From NCBI GenBank assembly GCA_003868215.1, contig QWDQ01000042.1:124001-188000 (forward strand): a stretch of DNA of 64,000 nt. Direction: 5' to 3'. The notes under the pieces are model-generated. The model was not told where the DNA came from, did not search any database, and saw only the letters and a program-made list of their open reading frames with translations. Source of the stretch: Pseudophaeomoniella oleicola. Its lineage: Eukaryota > Ascomycota > Eurotiomycetes > Phaeomoniellales > Phaeomoniellaceae. Made by a program: the position numbers and the translations under genes. Positions 1-11,656 of the stretch are shown one piece after another. Position 1 is the first letter of the stretch; every line of letters begins with the position of its first letter.

Positions 1-1410
1 TGTGACACGGACTCACATACTTCAATTCGCTATGCAGCGCCAGGCGAATTCACACGAAGAGCGTTCTATAACGAGCGGTTGGACTTGACCCAAGTCGAAG
101 CCCTCGGTGATGTCTTATCCGCCGAGACAGAACAGCAGAGACGACTCGCCGTCAATGGGTCGGATAATTCTCTCGGTGTAAGATACGAGGAATGGCGAAG
201 AATGCTGTTGTATGCTCGTGGAGAGTTGGAAGCGCTGATCGACTTCTCTGAAGACCAACATTTTGATGAGTCCCCTGCAGAGTTCATGGGAAGCGTCACA
301 GAGCAAGTCGTCCGTTTGAAGAGACAAGTCGAACTACATATCACCAACGCCTCCAAGGGGGAGCTATTGCGAAATGGTCTCAACCTAGCCCTTCTGGGTG
401 CCCCCAATGCCGGGAAAAGTTCTCTATTGAACAGAATTGTCGGGCGGGAAGCAGCAATCGTAAGCTCGGAGGCAGGCACTACGCGAGACATCGTCGATGT
501 GGGTGTAGATATCGCCGGTTGGCTATGCAGATTGGGAGATACAGCTGGACTCAGGAACTCGCAGTCCTCGTCAGTAGCCGCATCTCCAGGATCTAGCATT
601 GGGGAAATCGAAAGAGAAGGGATCCGACGTGCAAAAGCGCGTGCATTGGAATCAGATGTTATCATTGCTGTCTTGTCCATCGAAAGGGACATCAATACCT
701 CAAAGCCATACCTGCATCTTGACCCGGAAGTGTCGTCTGCACTCACGCAATGCCAGGAAGCAGGAAAGGGGATCATCGTCGCAATCAATAAGATTGATAA
801 TCTTGACATAAGACCCCCCACTTCAGTCGAAGATCTCCTGTCGTCTCTGTCTACCCTCGCATCCTCGATTCCCGCAGCCACCTCACTCCTAAAATCAATA
901 TCCCCGTCCCAGATCGTCCCAATATCCTGCCACGAAGCCACATCGCTCTCATCAACAACCTCTCCTTCCACCACCGTCACGGACCCAGGCAACATCCAAA
1001 CCCTCCTCCGAACTCTCACATCCACCTTCTCCGCCCTCACGAACCCTTCGACCGACGACTCCGATACACCATCACTACCATCATCATCATATTGGACAAC
1101 CTCTCTGTCCGTAACCCACCGCCAATCCCAATCCCTGCACCAATGCCTTTTCCACCTCACCAACTTCCTCTCCGAAGCCTCTCGCTCTTCCACCACAACA
1201 TTTCCCAACGACAACAACTACGAAGATACAGATGTAGATGTAGACACAGACATCGTCGCCGCGGCAGAACACCTCCGTTTCGCCGCTCACTGCCTCGCTA
1301 GCATCACTGGACGAACTTCTGGTGATAGTGGCAGTAGCAGTGGTGGTGAAGGTGGAGATGTCGAAGATGTACTCGGTGTGGTTTTTGAGAGGTTTTGTGT
1401 TGGGAAGTAA
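1..1410 (+). CDS. MSS1: Mitochondrial tRNA-modification GTPase MSS1/MnmE (5' end outside window)
   Basis: This is the TrmE/MnmE family GTPase which, with MTO1/GidA, makes the wobble-uridine (cmnm5/tm5-type) modification of mitochondrial tRNAs. The frame is open from base 1 and reads through the family hallmark APGEFTRRAF and then RLDLTQVEAL, so the true start and the folate-binding N-terminal domain lie upstream of the window. The G domain is intact: the P-loop GAPNAGKSS is at about 397-423, SEAGTTRD follows, DTAG is at 538-549 and NKID at 787-798. The protein ends in FCVGK, the C-terminal Cys motif of the family. A Ser/Thr-rich insert sits between NKID and the C-terminal helical domain, as is common in fungal versions. 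No introns are needed in the visible part. The identification is secure; only the 5' end is missing. Confidence 0.95.
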   Translation, partial: CDTDSHTSIRYAAPGEFTRRAFYNERLDLTQVEALGDVLSAETEQQRRLAVNGSDNSLGVRYEEWRRMLLYARGELEALIDFSEDQHFDESPAEFMGSVTEQVVRLKRQVELHITNASKGELLRNGLNLALLGAPNAGKSSLLNRIVGREAAIVSSEAGTTRDIVDVGVDIAGWLCRLGDTAGLRNSQSSSVAASPGSSIGEIEREGIRRAKARALESDVIIAVLSIERDINTSKPYLHLDPEVSSALTQCQEAGKGIIVAINKIDNLDIRPPTSVEDLLSSLSTLASSIPAATSLLKSISPSQIVPISCHEATSLSSTTSPSTTVTDPGNIQTLLRTLTSTFSALTNPSTDDSDTPSLPSSSYWTTSLSVTHRQSQSLHQCLFHLTNFLSEASRSSTTTFPNDNNYEDTDVDVDTDIVAAAEHLRFAAHCLASITGRTSGDSGSSSGGEGGDVEDVLGVVFERFCVGK

Positions 1411-1659
1411 GTGATTGAATGGATGGATGGATGTTTAAGGTGGAAGGGCGGGCGAGGAAGGGTGGGGAAATAAGAAGGTAGGAGGATGGATCTATCTATT
1501 TAGATGTTTTTTATTACCGCGGTGGTTAGAGTTGTATACTATGTACATCAATCAAATAATCACAGAAATATCTAATCAATCTAATCAACAACATGATCTA
1601 TCTAACTTATCTACTACATCTATCACCTCCCCCCCCTCCTTTAACCAACAACCCAAAAG

Positions 1660-4062
1660 CTAAAAAGACTCGGACTCAGAAGCCGGACTAGGTGGTACTG
1701 AATCCCCCCTCCCCCACTCCTGCCCTTCCTCCTCCCCAACAACAAACTCCATGGTCCCTCCCTCCTCAAACACATCCGTCCAATCCACCCAACTCCTCTC
1801 CCACGCCTCCCCGTTCACTCGTAGCGACTGCACGTAATCCCCTGTTCCCCCGGACTTTGTGATCCTTAGCGTCTTCGTACCGTCATCATTAAGGACGATG
1901 GTCAAATCGTCGAGCCACGGCGATCCGATGAGGAAGGTCGGTTGCGACGTGAGCGGGTAGAGTCCGATGAAGGACCAGAGCCACCAGGACTGCATGGCGC
2001 CGGCGTCGGAGTTTCCGGGGAGACCGGATGGACCGGAAGTGTAGTAGGAGCGGGCGATGGCGCGGGAGTGGAGGACGCTGAGGGCGGGGCGCGACGCGAA
2101 GTGGAAGAGGTAGGGGGATGTGAAACTCGGTTCGTTGCCTGGGTTGATGATCGTCGAGTTGAATTGCGTGTTGGAACCCAGGCCGGGGGTGAAGATGGTG
2201 GTGAGTTTGGAGACGAAGGACGAGGGGCCGCCGGAGAGGGCGATGAGGTGTGCGATGTCGTGGAGCGGGTTGAAAAGGTATTCCCACGGCGTGGCTTCGT
2301 AGTAGGCGTCGCCCCAGTAGCAGCCGCCGCAGTCGAGCGGGTCTTGGGATGTGTCGAAACTGCCGTTCGCGTACCGCGGGACGAGGAAGCCGGTGAAGTT
2401 GAGGGATGTGGTCGCGTTGGAGTAGTGGTTGCGCCAGTTCCGAGAGCGAGTCAGGTACGTGGTCGCTGCGTCCGTGTAGCCGAGCCCCGTTGCGACTTGG
2501 TAAAGAGCGAAGTCGTTCGCGGAATATTCGATCGCACGCGAAACGGCGCGGTTGTACGTCGGTGTGATGTAGCCGTATTTCAGCCAGTCCGGAAGGGCAC
2601 CCCGGCCTTGGTTGTCGGCAGAGTCGGGGGAGATGGGGTCGTGGTTGTTCGGTGGGGTCACTTCGGCGTCCTTGAGCAGAGCTTGCCACCCAGTGGCCCA
2701 GTCTACCTGGACGCCCTTGACGTAGGCATCGGCGAGGACGTTGTCGGCGTTGGAACCTCCCTGGGAACGACCGTTGTAGTTGGAAGATCGCGCGTCAGGC
2801 ATCCAGCCCTCATGGCTGTAGACGTTGATCAGACTCTGAATGATTTCCGTGTACACGGTCGGTTGCAAGATGTGAAGGAGCGGTGTCGTGCAGCGGAAAA
2901 GGTCCCACAAAGTAAACCAATCGTCATAGTATGATTCCGTAGCCGACCAGCCGGGCATGTCACCTGTACGGTTGCTGGGGATGATGTGCATACCGTACAT
3001 GTTAGTATAGAGCATTTCGAGGTCGGTGGGAGAACCAGAGTTCGTCGTTATCTTGGAGAATACCTGTTGATTCCAGACGGATTTGGAAGCAGAGACGAGG
3101 CTGTCTAATGTGGTGCTGGCGGGAATTTCATTGTCGACATACGAGCACGCCTTCTCTGACGAGATCCAGGAGATTCCCACACGCGAGCTCAAAGATGTTG
3201 CACCGAAAGTGTACACGGCGCCCACTCGTTCAGTTCCGGCCTGCGTGGCATCATTGCCGTAGTAGGCTAGGGTCGTGTCGCTGCCCACGAAGGTCTTGAT
3301 ACTACTTGCATTGCTGTCGAAGTAACCGCAGAAGTGGATGGTCCAGTCGGGGGCTGGAGTTGATCAGCATCAGTTGACGAGAAAGCTCAAAACCAAACTT
3401 ACACAAGTTCCACCCTCCGTCATATGTTCCGTAACCTTCGTAATGTCCGTCAGGGTTGATGGTGATGCTTCCATTGATATAATTTTCCTCCCATCCGTAA
3501 CCACGGAAGTCCTGCAAGATGTGCGAGACGTCAATGACAACGTTGTTGCCTATGCTGCTGGAGGGGAAGCTATAGTTGAAGAAACCAGCGTGGCTTGTCC
3601 CTGCAAGTTGGACAACGACGCCATTTGACAACGAAGTTTGATACCATCCAACCGAAGCCTGGTCATCTGCCGCGCGAGGCAGAGCAAGATCTTCCAGAGG
3701 ATTGGAGATGTTGCCAACCACAGGCAGCTGCGCGACAGTACCGTACTTCGGTGAACCACCAGTTCCGCTCTCATGCATCAATGAAAATCCTGTGACATTC
3801 CCGGTGCTTGCATATCCAGCATAGTTGTCGCCGCCAGTATATAGGTCAGGACCGAGTTTCACGACGGAGAAAGGTGCTGGGACGACCCCTGGAAACATAT
3901 TCCCACCACCTTGTGTCCCATAACTAGATCCATAGTTAGACTCTACGCCAAGCTCGACAATATGGGGAGACTGTACAATGGATCGACATATTGAGTATAA
4001 TCGGCTGAGGAATCGCCCGAAGTCACGATAGCACACAAAAGAACGACTACGAAAAAATGCAT
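1660..4062 (-). CDS. GH92 alpha-mannosidase, secreted (3 exons)
   Basis: A glycoside hydrolase family 92 protein (calcium-dependent exo-alpha-mannosidase family) of about 766 residues. The exons on the minus strand are 4062-3977, 3923-3403 and 3353-1660. Intron 1 (3924-3976) starts GTACAG, has branch site CTAAC and ends TAG. Intron 2 (3354-3402) starts GTAAGT. The first ATG gives a hydrophobic signal peptide (MHFFVVVLLCAIVTSG), and splicing joins YVDPF to YGTQGGGNMFPGV, the usual GH92 N-terminal start. Further family landmarks are APFSVVKLGPD, the acidic segment YYEATPWEYLFNPLHD and GNSDAGAMQSW near the C-terminus. Several NxS/T sites fit secretion. A TATA-like box lies about 80 bp upstream. 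The likely role is trimming of mannose from N- or O-glycans outside the cell; the exact linkage cannot be read from sequence. Confidence 0.93.
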
Positions 4063-4140
4063 AACGAATGACTGGACTCAACGGAGTCAGAGAACAGAGG
4101 ACAGACAGAAAGTAAAGAAGAGAGAGAGCAGAAGCCCGCC

Positions 4141-4146
4141 TTATAT
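4141..4146 (-). promoter_or_regulatory. TATA-like box of the GH92 gene
   Basis: The minus strand reads CATATAAGG here, about 80 bp upstream of the GH92 ATG at 4062 and in AT-poor surroundings. This is a plausible core promoter position. It is called from sequence and distance only. Confidence 0.4.
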
Positions 4147-4728
4147 GACTCGTGTGCGAGTGCCCGTAGTACCATTGTGACGGTAAAGCTTGAGAAGGAA
4201 GCTCAAAGTCAAGTTCGAAGAAGCACACAACGGCCGGGTCGAAGGTTCCACGAAGCAAGGCATGTTTGTCGGCTGATCAGAGCCAGTCGGAAAGCTCGAG
4301 CCAACAACGTGCCTGACCATACAAGAGTAAAAGGTCATCAGGTTGGGGAATCTAAATAGCCACAATAGGAGGATCGACAGACATGATTGCAACGTCGGTA
4401 GGGCAGAGAGATGCTAGAGAAGAGGTGACAGCAGGGATACCCTACAAAGCAAATTGCCATAGGTGGGACTTTTGAAGATTCATCGCCATGGGGGTAGAAC
4501 ACCTTCAAGGGGTGGACGGGGGTGGAAGCGCGCTGGGTCATATTTGAGGCCCGACACACGCTTTTGAGAACCATCAGACTAGACGATTCCGCCAACTGCA
4601 GTGTCCTGCCAAACGAAAGTGCAGGGTGCTTCATGTTCAATGAGGATTGGAATGAGACCAAATGGAAAAGGTGCGGATAACATCAGGGTAGAAAAGAGGA
4701 AAGGACGTAAACTGTACAATTCCCAATA

Positions 4729-4762
4729 AATCAAACCAAATCAAACCAAACCAAACCAAACC
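4729..4762. repeat. CCAAA-type pentanucleotide repeat
   Basis: An imperfect array of AATCAAACC followed by CCAAA units, about 34 bp, in intergenic DNA. It is an ordinary microsatellite. Confidence 0.7.
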
Positions 4763-5557
4763 ATGCGCTTCAGGGAAAGGCAGAAAGCAGCACGTGAATG
4801 AAGACATCAAGCATGATTGATTCAATCGATCATCTGCCCGTGATCCGTTGATCAACTTGAATTTCCCCATTGGAGCAAAGAACAAGGAACAGGAAAAGAC
4901 TTACAGCAAAGATGAAGCCCAGAATTGATACGGAGACGGAGAAGTCACTATGAAGCAAAAAGCCACGAGGACACGAATCTACAACCGATTGGTCGAGGTG
5001 ATGAAAGAAATAATCTAAACTGACCTGAACCCTCTTCGAAGGAAAGTATGTCCCAAGGTCAGAAAGAAAATAAATTATCTAGGTACATACCCAGTACGTA
5101 GTATATTCGTGTGCTGCTAACTTTGCCAACTCGTTTGTTTCTCATCACCTGTTCAGAGACGCAGGTAGCAATCAACAGTCCATCTACAGCACATAGAGTC
5201 GTTATAGTGAGATAGTAAACAAATGCAATGCGCATGGACACGGTATAGACATTACTAGAGCCCAACAAAATGGTGCCCAGCTCCAGGCCAATGACCCGCA
5301 GATGAGCGAGCAGCAGCATGATATTACAGAAGACCCGTACTTGGACTAAGATCAAATATGCCCCCGTTCCGACCAGAGCATCGTCACGTAACGCCCAATC
5401 TATGCAACGTGAATGCACGCACTTCAGGGTCCCATGACCAACATTCACATACATCGCTAATGTAGGGATCCGAAAGAAGCCCCGGGAGAAAAGAAACATC
5501 CGCTGAATTGCTGGGAGTAGAAAATTCAAAGACACTCTTGAGTAAACGGCGCTTCCA

Positions 5558-8500
5558 TCATGAGGAATTGTCCACCGGCTTCTGTGCCGTTTCCTCCCTC
5601 TCCTCATTGGGAGTCGGACTGACAACGATGGTTGGAGTAGGCAGTCCCGAGTCCAGGTGGTCCGCCAAATCCGACTCTTTCGAGGCGTCATCCAAGGGCC
5701 CATCGGCCTTGGCCTCAGTCGCCACCTCCGCTGGAAGTATTATCTCTTGCGTGCCGTCTGCCTGCTCCATTTCACCTTCCTTGACGGTGGATAACGGGGT
5801 GCCGGGCCGCTCACGAGCATCCCCACTGCTCTGCTGCCCTGTGCGCCTCCTCATTCGCCGATTACGACGCTCTTCGTCCGCACTTTCTCTGCGTCGTCTG
5901 ACCCGGATCTCCTCACCCTCGGCGTTATCTCCGCGTAGACCTTGCAACAGGTTGGCTGCCCGATCAGCCACGTCTTCTGACTCTGATACCTGACCTGCCT
6001 CAGATGCCGGACCGATGCTGCCCTCTGTCGTGACACTATCAGGACTGAGAAGACCATGGTCGGATTCAGCCTCGTCATTGAGCGATAGGTCTGGTATCTT
6101 TTGGCCAGAGGCAACGCGAACTTGATGCCGCTCCTTGAGCCTGGCACGTCGCCTTCGATCTCTCTGGTCCCGTGCTTGTGGAGCAGCAGCTCGAAGTTTC
6201 TCGAGCAGAGAGTCCATTGCGCCACTAGACGATGGCGATATTGGAGCTTCGGGATCGTTGCCCCCAGCGTTTGCCAGGCCGGCATTGACCCGCTTGCGTT
6301 GCATTGAAACTTCCATGCGGCGACGCGCCTCTTCCATCGTCACGTTCTTCTCGTGTGATTTCTTCCACTCTGTTACGAACTCTGCAAGCTTCGCGAAGAA
6401 TTCCCTGCGTGCATTCTCATCTGCATTATCTTCACCAAAGTACGTCATGATATCATCGTAAGTACGGCTCATCTCTTCCAGATAGAGCTGCATCTGCTCG
6501 GCCTTGCGACGGGCCTCCTTCATACACCTCTGCACCACCTGCGCGACGCGGTCTTGAGGATGAAACTTTTTCGGATCGCTCAAATTTCCTGCATCGAGCG
6601 ACGCTTGGACATTTTTGATGTTGTCAATATATTTCTTAGCATCCAGCTTTAGTTGGTCGACGTTGAGTTTTCGAGCTGCAACGACCCCACTAATGTCGTC
6701 GACGAAGCCTTCGAACTGAGTATACTGTTTGCGGACGATACGCTCGATGAGATCAGCAAATGTGGTCTCATTCTTCTCATCTTTTACCATGCCGAGACGT
6801 GCAAGTGAGCTCAACTTGAAACCAGATGCTTGTTTGTTGGGGTCGTTCATGAAATTTCCAATGTCCAGGATCAAGGCGAGGACGCTCATCAAGGAAGTGG
6901 AGTCTCTGATGGACTCGGACACACGGACAACTTCTTTGAGTTTATCAGAGATATGGTCGTATTCAGGCTCGTAGCTCTTCGTGAGCGCCAATGCTCGCAT
7001 ACGGGCTTTCCAGTAGTGATGCAGTTCGAATGCAGTTGCTAGGTAGATCTGATCTTCTCTGGTCAATTCGGACGGGTCCTGTTCCCGAACCGAATTCATG
7101 GCATCCGGTCCGGTCCAATCCTTGCTATATGGAGCCATCAGCTTTGACGTGTTGTCTGGGATGGTACACAGATCCTCCCTTTGTAGGAAATCCATTACAA
7201 CATTGTTATCCAGGACCTCCTTGTCGCAGTGAATAACCATACGAATTACTTCGTCTGCCGGTATCTGGGAGAATTTAGCAAGCGAAATCTGGAACGTCTT
7301 CCTCAGATCACTGGAAATGATCTGTTTCTTATCGCTCTTCTTCGAGTTGGACGCTCCGATAACCTTGATCTCCTTGGCCATGAAGAGTTTCTCTACCTCA
7401 TCTAGAACTCCCTTCTTCTGAAGTTCCATGTACTTTTCTTCTTTAGCTTCATGAGTCGGTGCGTGACTCGCCCAGACAGTAACTTGAGGAGTGTCAACTT
7501 TCTCCCAGTGAAGAGCCTTGAGCTTCTTCTTAGGGCGGATGACAGGAAACGCTGACTTGGTTGGCATTGTTGCCAGCGAAGACTGAGCAAGGAATTTTCT
7601 ATGCTGGGGTCCTGGTAATGGAGGAGCACCGGGTGGTGGAGGTGGAGAAGTCGGATTCATCGGAGTCGAACCAGGCATAGGAGGAGGCGGCGGGGGAGGA
7701 CCACTCGCGAACCCAGGCATAGGTGGCGGAGGTGGTGGTGGACCCCCTGAGAAACCGGGTATAGTGGGAGACGCACCTGGCGGTGGTGGTGGTGGAGGCG
7801 GCGGAGGCGGTGGAGCAGGACCACTGTCGAAACCAGGCATTGATGCTGTACCAGGAAGAGGTGGGGGTGGAGGTGGAGGAGGTCCAGCGAACTTTTGCTC
7901 CCCCTTGGGTGGAGCCTCGTCAGAAGGCGTCTGCGGTGCTTGAGACTCCAGACTAGGATGTGAAGGTCCAGTCGTAACCCCGTCACCTTCGTCGTCGCTG
8001 GCATCGACCTTCTTCACCTTCGAAGCGAGCTCTCCCAGAAGACCTGTCGCTTGCTCTGCGTTCATCTTTGGTCGTTTCATCTCCACTATTCTAGGCTTTT
8101 CATAGACAATCGTATCATCATTTTCCTCACTCTCAGCCAGTGCCTCAACCGCAGCCCTGCCCCGGCTTCTTTGTGCATTACTTCGAGAGACGCTTCCAAG
8201 TGTGCTCTCGATCATCTGCCGTTTCGTCGTCTCCTGGAAATCTACGTCCACATCGCTATCCATTTGTTCACGCAATTCACGGAGACGATCTGATGGTCCG
8301 GCTTGGCTCCAGATCTTGCCTTCAAGCTTGAATTGTGTTTTCTGTCTCTCCAGATTGCGTTCGAGCCGTTCCATCAACCGTTCACGATCAAGAATGCCCT
8401 GCATTTGAGCTGGATCCGATGCGCCAAGCGTATCTTTCCCGGTAGTCTTGGCTTTGGAAGCAGCCACATCCTGGGCATCGCGCAGCATCAAGTATAGTTC

Positions 8501-10957
8501 ACGAGTTTCTAGCTCATTCCTTTGGGCTTCTTGCGCCCGTATACGCTGGATCTCGGCCATTTCTGCTTTGAGTGACTCGTTCTGCCGCGTTTGTAGCTCG
8601 ATGATGCCAGCCTGCTCTTCAATTTGTTTCTGTAGCTTCTTCACTAGACCGTTTGCACCGAGTTCAACTTGAGCCTTCATCTCATCCCTTTCTGCCATAG
8701 CAGCCTCAGCAATCTGTCTAGCTTCCAGGGCCTCATCATAGGCAATACGAGCTTCAGAATCGGTATGCAATTTGTCGAGTAAACTCTGGACAGTGAAGTT
8801 GAGACTCTGCTTCAGATCCATATCAGGCAGGCGTCGGTCCATTGCTACATAGCTGAGCATTGCGTCAACTAGTTGGAACATCCTGAGGCGATCGTCCGAC
8901 TCGTTCTCCCGGATCAGGAGCATATGTTGCATAGCGGAGACGAAATAGTCCTGAGTCCTCGTACCGTGAACTTTCGTCATAATGGCATCTGTGATTTGCA
9001 GTGGATCGTTCATGTCCTTGACTTCTCCTTCCACGCTATCTTGGATGCTACTGTTCTCTTTCTGAAGGAGATCCTCATAATCGATGGCCTCATTTTCTCG
9101 ATATCGTTCAATCTGTTTGTCGATGATATCGTATTGGAAACCTTCCATCTTGGTCAATATACGCTTGATGCCGCAGGCAATGAACTGTGCTCGGATATGA
9201 CATCTCAGCTGCAGGTCTCGCTCAGGAGCATCGATGATCATGTTCAGAAGGAATAGAGTAGCGACTGCATACTCCATCAGCAGGTTCTCCATTCCAACAC
9301 CTCCACTGCGTATCTCGTCGCTTGCACCGACCATACTGCCCATCTTGCCTCGGCCATCGATGGTGACCTCGACGATGCGCATCCAAGCGTCAAACCGCCC
9401 ATTCTCTCCAGACTGGTTCTTGACATGATCCATGGCCTGCAACACTTTCAGATGACCCTGACCATCTGCCCAGTGACACAGGAAGGTCAAAACCTCGCTA
9501 ACCAATTTTCGGGTTGTCAACCGTGGCGATGTTAGGCATGTTGCGAGAGCCACAGGCACCTGTTGATGGAGCAAGGCATCGTCGGCGCCATATTTGTTGT
9601 TCATCAGAGCTTTCAGGCATTTGACTATGTCGTATTCTCGGTCGAGATCTTTGTCACTGCTTGTGCCCGATGCTGGTGCCGGCCCAGTGGCTTGACGTCG
9701 GTTGATTTTGAGGAGAACATTGGTAAGGGCGACTTGCCCCTGAGCCTCAACGAAGGCCTTGACCCAGCTGATGGGCTGTGTTCGAAGACTGACAGCTAAG
9801 CTTTGAAGTTGCTTTGCAGTGATGGACTCCTCCATGACCTTCCTGACGTACCACTCCGGGCTACCCTCCTCGTCTGCACGGCCCATTGATCCGTAGCCAC
9901 CATCTGGGGTGCCATATGTTTGCCTTGCATGCTGCCGTCTTTTCTGTTCTCCTTGCCATTCTGTAAGCTTGTCCTGATGTACGAGGGTCCACTTCTTGGC
10001 TGGAGCATAAGCTAGCATTTGTCTCTTGGCCTGCTCTGGGAGATTCTGCCAGCCTCTTTTATGCATCAACTCTAGAAATTGTTGTTCTATGACACGATCA
10101 TCCGAGGGTTTTGGGAGATGAAAGCCGTCTGGGGAAAACGAAGCCGAAGACGAAAATGCGGAAGGTTGTTGTGCGCCCCACGAGTTCTGGCTGATATTAG
10201 ACATCCGGGACGAGGAGGGCGATAAAAGATTTGTAGACGCTGAATCCGCAGTGGAGGGTGGCATCGCAGTACGAGAAGAGTTGTCGGAGGAAAAGAGACT
10301 AGACCCTCGGGTGGCGGATGATATCGAGGATTGGATACTAGCCTGGTCAAACGAGGTGCGTCCATTCGACGCATCCGTTGAATACGAATTATAGCCTCCG
10401 TGGCTGTTAGAATGCACTGTAGCTGAACTACTTGGTCTGCCCCATTGTTGCAGCTTAGCACCTCTGTCACCTGAGACACTCGCAGCCATGGTCTGCCCAG
10501 ATAGGCCAGGAGGAGGTCGGGGACCAGTGGGATGGCTACTCTGAGAGACACCATTCCAGGACGGGTACTGGTGAAAGTCTGTTGCCTTGTTCAAATGATG
10601 AGGTAGAGGTTCTCTCTTTGCGGATGGCGCATTATCGGACTTGGGTAGATAATCAACGGCAACTGGCGTCTTGCTGGTTGGAATCGATTCATATGGGATC
10701 GAAGTGATGACTCCGGCGGTCATGGCGAGCCCCGAACCATCATGTTCAGCGCCACCATCAACAGAGTTGACAGATTCTCTCTTCGAATGTCTAGATGATT
10801 TTGAAGCACTGGCGCTCACAGCGCCTGCTGGACTATCATATCCTCCACCATCATATCGACTCTCCCCCTGTTTATCCTTGTGTATCTTGCGCCCGAAAAA
10901 GGATTTGCTCGCAGAGGATTGTCGCGACTTGTTATCCGATTGGATGGTCGAGGGCAT
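5558..10957 (-). CDS. sepA: Formin (SepA/Bni1 type), actin nucleator
   Basis: One uninterrupted frame of 1799 residues with the full Diaphanous-type layout. It opens with a Ser-rich N-terminus. The Rho GTPase-binding/FH3 region begins near residue 285 (IEQQFLELMHKRGWQNLP) and runs to about 720. A coiled coil spans about 745-870. The proline-rich FH1 lies near 1020-1115 and carries several runs of five or more prolines interrupted by Gly and Met. FH2 covers roughly 1130-1560 and contains KLKALHWEKV. A DAD-like autoinhibitory segment near 1600-1625 has MDSLLEKLRAAAP followed by a basic RRRRARLKERH stretch. The product nucleates linear actin cables for polarised tip growth and septation and is released from autoinhibition by Rho/Cdc42 GTPases. 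Its length matches Aspergillus SepA (about 1790). The ATG at 10957 is the first in frame. The C-terminal tail after DAD is low-complexity and acidic. Confidence 0.96.
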   Translation of the reverse strand: MPSTIQSDNKSRQSSASKSFFGRKIHKDKQGESRYDGGGYDSPAGAVSASASKSSRHSKRESVNSVDGGAEHDGSGLAMTAGVITSIPYESIPTSKTPVAVDYLPKSDNAPSAKREPLPHHLNKATDFHQYPSWNGVSQSSHPTGPRPPPGLSGQTMAASVSGDRGAKLQQWGRPSSSATVHSNSHGGYNSYSTDASNGRTSFDQASIQSSISSATRGSSLFSSDNSSRTAMPPSTADSASTNLLSPSSSRMSNISQNSWGAQQPSAFSSSASFSPDGFHLPKPSDDRVIEQQFLELMHKRGWQNLPEQAKRQMLAYAPAKKWTLVHQDKLTEWQGEQKRRQHARQTYGTPDGGYGSMGRADEEGSPEWYVRKVMEESITAKQLQSLAVSLRTQPISWVKAFVEAQGQVALTNVLLKINRRQATGPAPASGTSSDKDLDREYDIVKCLKALMNNKYGADDALLHQQVPVALATCLTSPRLTTRKLVSEVLTFLCHWADGQGHLKVLQAMDHVKNQSGENGRFDAWMRIVEVTIDGRGKMGSMVGASDEIRSGGVGMENLLMEYAVATLFLLNMIIDAPERDLQLRCHIRAQFIACGIKRILTKMEGFQYDIIDKQIERYRENEAIDYEDLLQKENSSIQDSVEGEVKDMNDPLQITDAIMTKVHGTRTQDYFVSAMQHMLLIRENESDDRLRMFQLVDAMLSYVAMDRRLPDMDLKQSLNFTVQSLLDKLHTDSEARIAYDEALEARQIAEAAMAERDEMKAQVELGANGLVKKLQKQIEEQAGIIELQTRQNESLKAEMAEIQRIRAQEAQRNELETRELYLMLRDAQDVAASKAKTTGKDTLGASDPAQMQGILDRERLMERLERNLERQKTQFKLEGKIWSQAGPSDRLRELREQMDSDVDVDFQETTKRQMIESTLGSVSRSNAQRSRGRAAVEALAESEENDDTIVYEKPRIVEMKRPKMNAEQATGLLGELASKVKKVDASDDEGDGVTTGPSHPSLESQAPQTPSDEAPPKGEQKFAGPPPPPPPPLPGTASMPGFDSGPAPPPPPPPPPPPPGASPTIPGFSGGPPPPPPPMPGFASGPPPPPPPMPGSTPMNPTSPPPPPGAPPLPGPQHRKFLAQSSLATMPTKSAFPVIRPKKKLKALHWEKVDTPQVTVWASHAPTHEAKEEKYMELQKKGVLDEVEKLFMAKEIKVIGASNSKKSDKKQIISSDLRKTFQISLAKFSQIPADEVIRMVIHCDKEVLDNNVVMDFLQREDLCTIPDNTSKLMAPYSKDWTGPDAMNSVREQDPSELTREDQIYLATAFELHHYWKARMRALALTKSYEPEYDHISDKLKEVVRVSESIRDSTSLMSVLALILDIGNFMNDPNKQASGFKLSSLARLGMVKDEKNETTFADLIERIVRKQYTQFEGFVDDISGVVAARKLNVDQLKLDAKKYIDNIKNVQASLDAGNLSDPKKFHPQDRVAQVVQRCMKEARRKAEQMQLYLEEMSRTYDDIMTYFGEDNADENARREFFAKLAEFVTEWKKSHEKNVTMEEARRRMEVSMQRKRVNAGLANAGGNDPEAPISPSSSGAMDSLLEKLRAAAPQARDQRDRRRRARLKERHQVRVASGQKIPDLSLNDEAESDHGLLSPDSVTTEGSIGPASEAGQVSESEDVADRAANLLQGLRGDNAEGEEIRVRRRRESADEERRNRRMRRRTGQQSSGDARERPGTPLSTVKEGEMEQADGTQEIILPAEVATEAKADGPLDDASKESDLADHLDSGLPTPTIVVSPTPNEEREETAQKPVDNSS

Positions 10958-11656
10958 AATGAATGCGCGAAGAGTTGCGCGTATCCTGCTTCATGAACTT
11001 CACAGGCTGAGTGATAATGTCGTACAAAAACCTGCAAGTGACTGCCGTTGCCTTATCCCGGTTGGAATGCTTTGCTTTGCCCGCCGGTTCGGAGGTCTGC
11101 GATCAATGAAAGCGGTCCTTGCGTTCCCGGTTACAGCTGATACACAACCTGATACAACAAGTTGCCCGGCATCAGAAGCAACAAAGGTATACGAGTTAGA
11201 ACTTCGAAGATGCCATAACGAGCGACATCAAGCAAAAGCGCGGTGTTGTTGAATTGTCTGGCCCCTGGCATGGACTAACGAGGAGACGGACTGTTGCGGG
11301 TGGTCCACAAACAGTCTGGCGCTTCGTTCAGGAGAGACCGATGTTGCGTCTTGTTTTCTTGAACCCTGAACTTTAGCGTGTTGCCGCCAATAATCATCGA
11401 CCATCATTGCCGCTTACCCCCAGAAAGTCGAGAATACGTGTGACCATCGCCTTATCTATTTACAGTGCGCAGATATTCTACTGCTTGGAAGAAAGGAAGC
11501 CAAACAGTCACAGCTTCCTATAATCCGTCGTGGTGGCTTGCCTCTAGACCGTGGATCAGTCTAGGCTGGTACCAGATGCTGGCTGGGTGTTAACGTCGTG
11601 CGGCATTGCATTCGTCTTGCTATCGTTCAACGGTCTAAGATCGTATTGGATTCATC
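10958..11656. other. Divergent intergenic between formin and small TM gene
   Basis: About 700 bp that should hold the promoters of both flanking, divergently transcribed genes. I see no clear TATA box or repeat. Short frames in it are shadows. Confidence 0.5.

Larger units (their letters stand above)
4063..5557. other. Intergenic: GH92 promoter and formin 3' region
   Basis: This is 1.5 kb between the GH92 start and the formin stop codon. It holds the GH92 TATA-like box and a short CCAAA-type tandem repeat at about 4729-4762. A frame that overlaps the formin end and runs to 5059 has hydrophobic stretches but no fungal gene features. I see no gene here. Confidence 0.5.

Noticed and set aside
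66-1217. 383-codon minus-strand frame
   Set aside because: Antisense shadow of MSS1.
1942-2934. 330-codon plus-strand frame rich in Gly, Val and Arg
   Set aside because: Shadow of the GH92 gene on the opposite strand, caused by high GC at third positions.
5059-5703. 214-codon minus-strand frame with hydrophobic segments overlapping the formin 3' end
   Set aside because: The overlapping part is antiphase to the formin tail, and the rest has no start context or family match.
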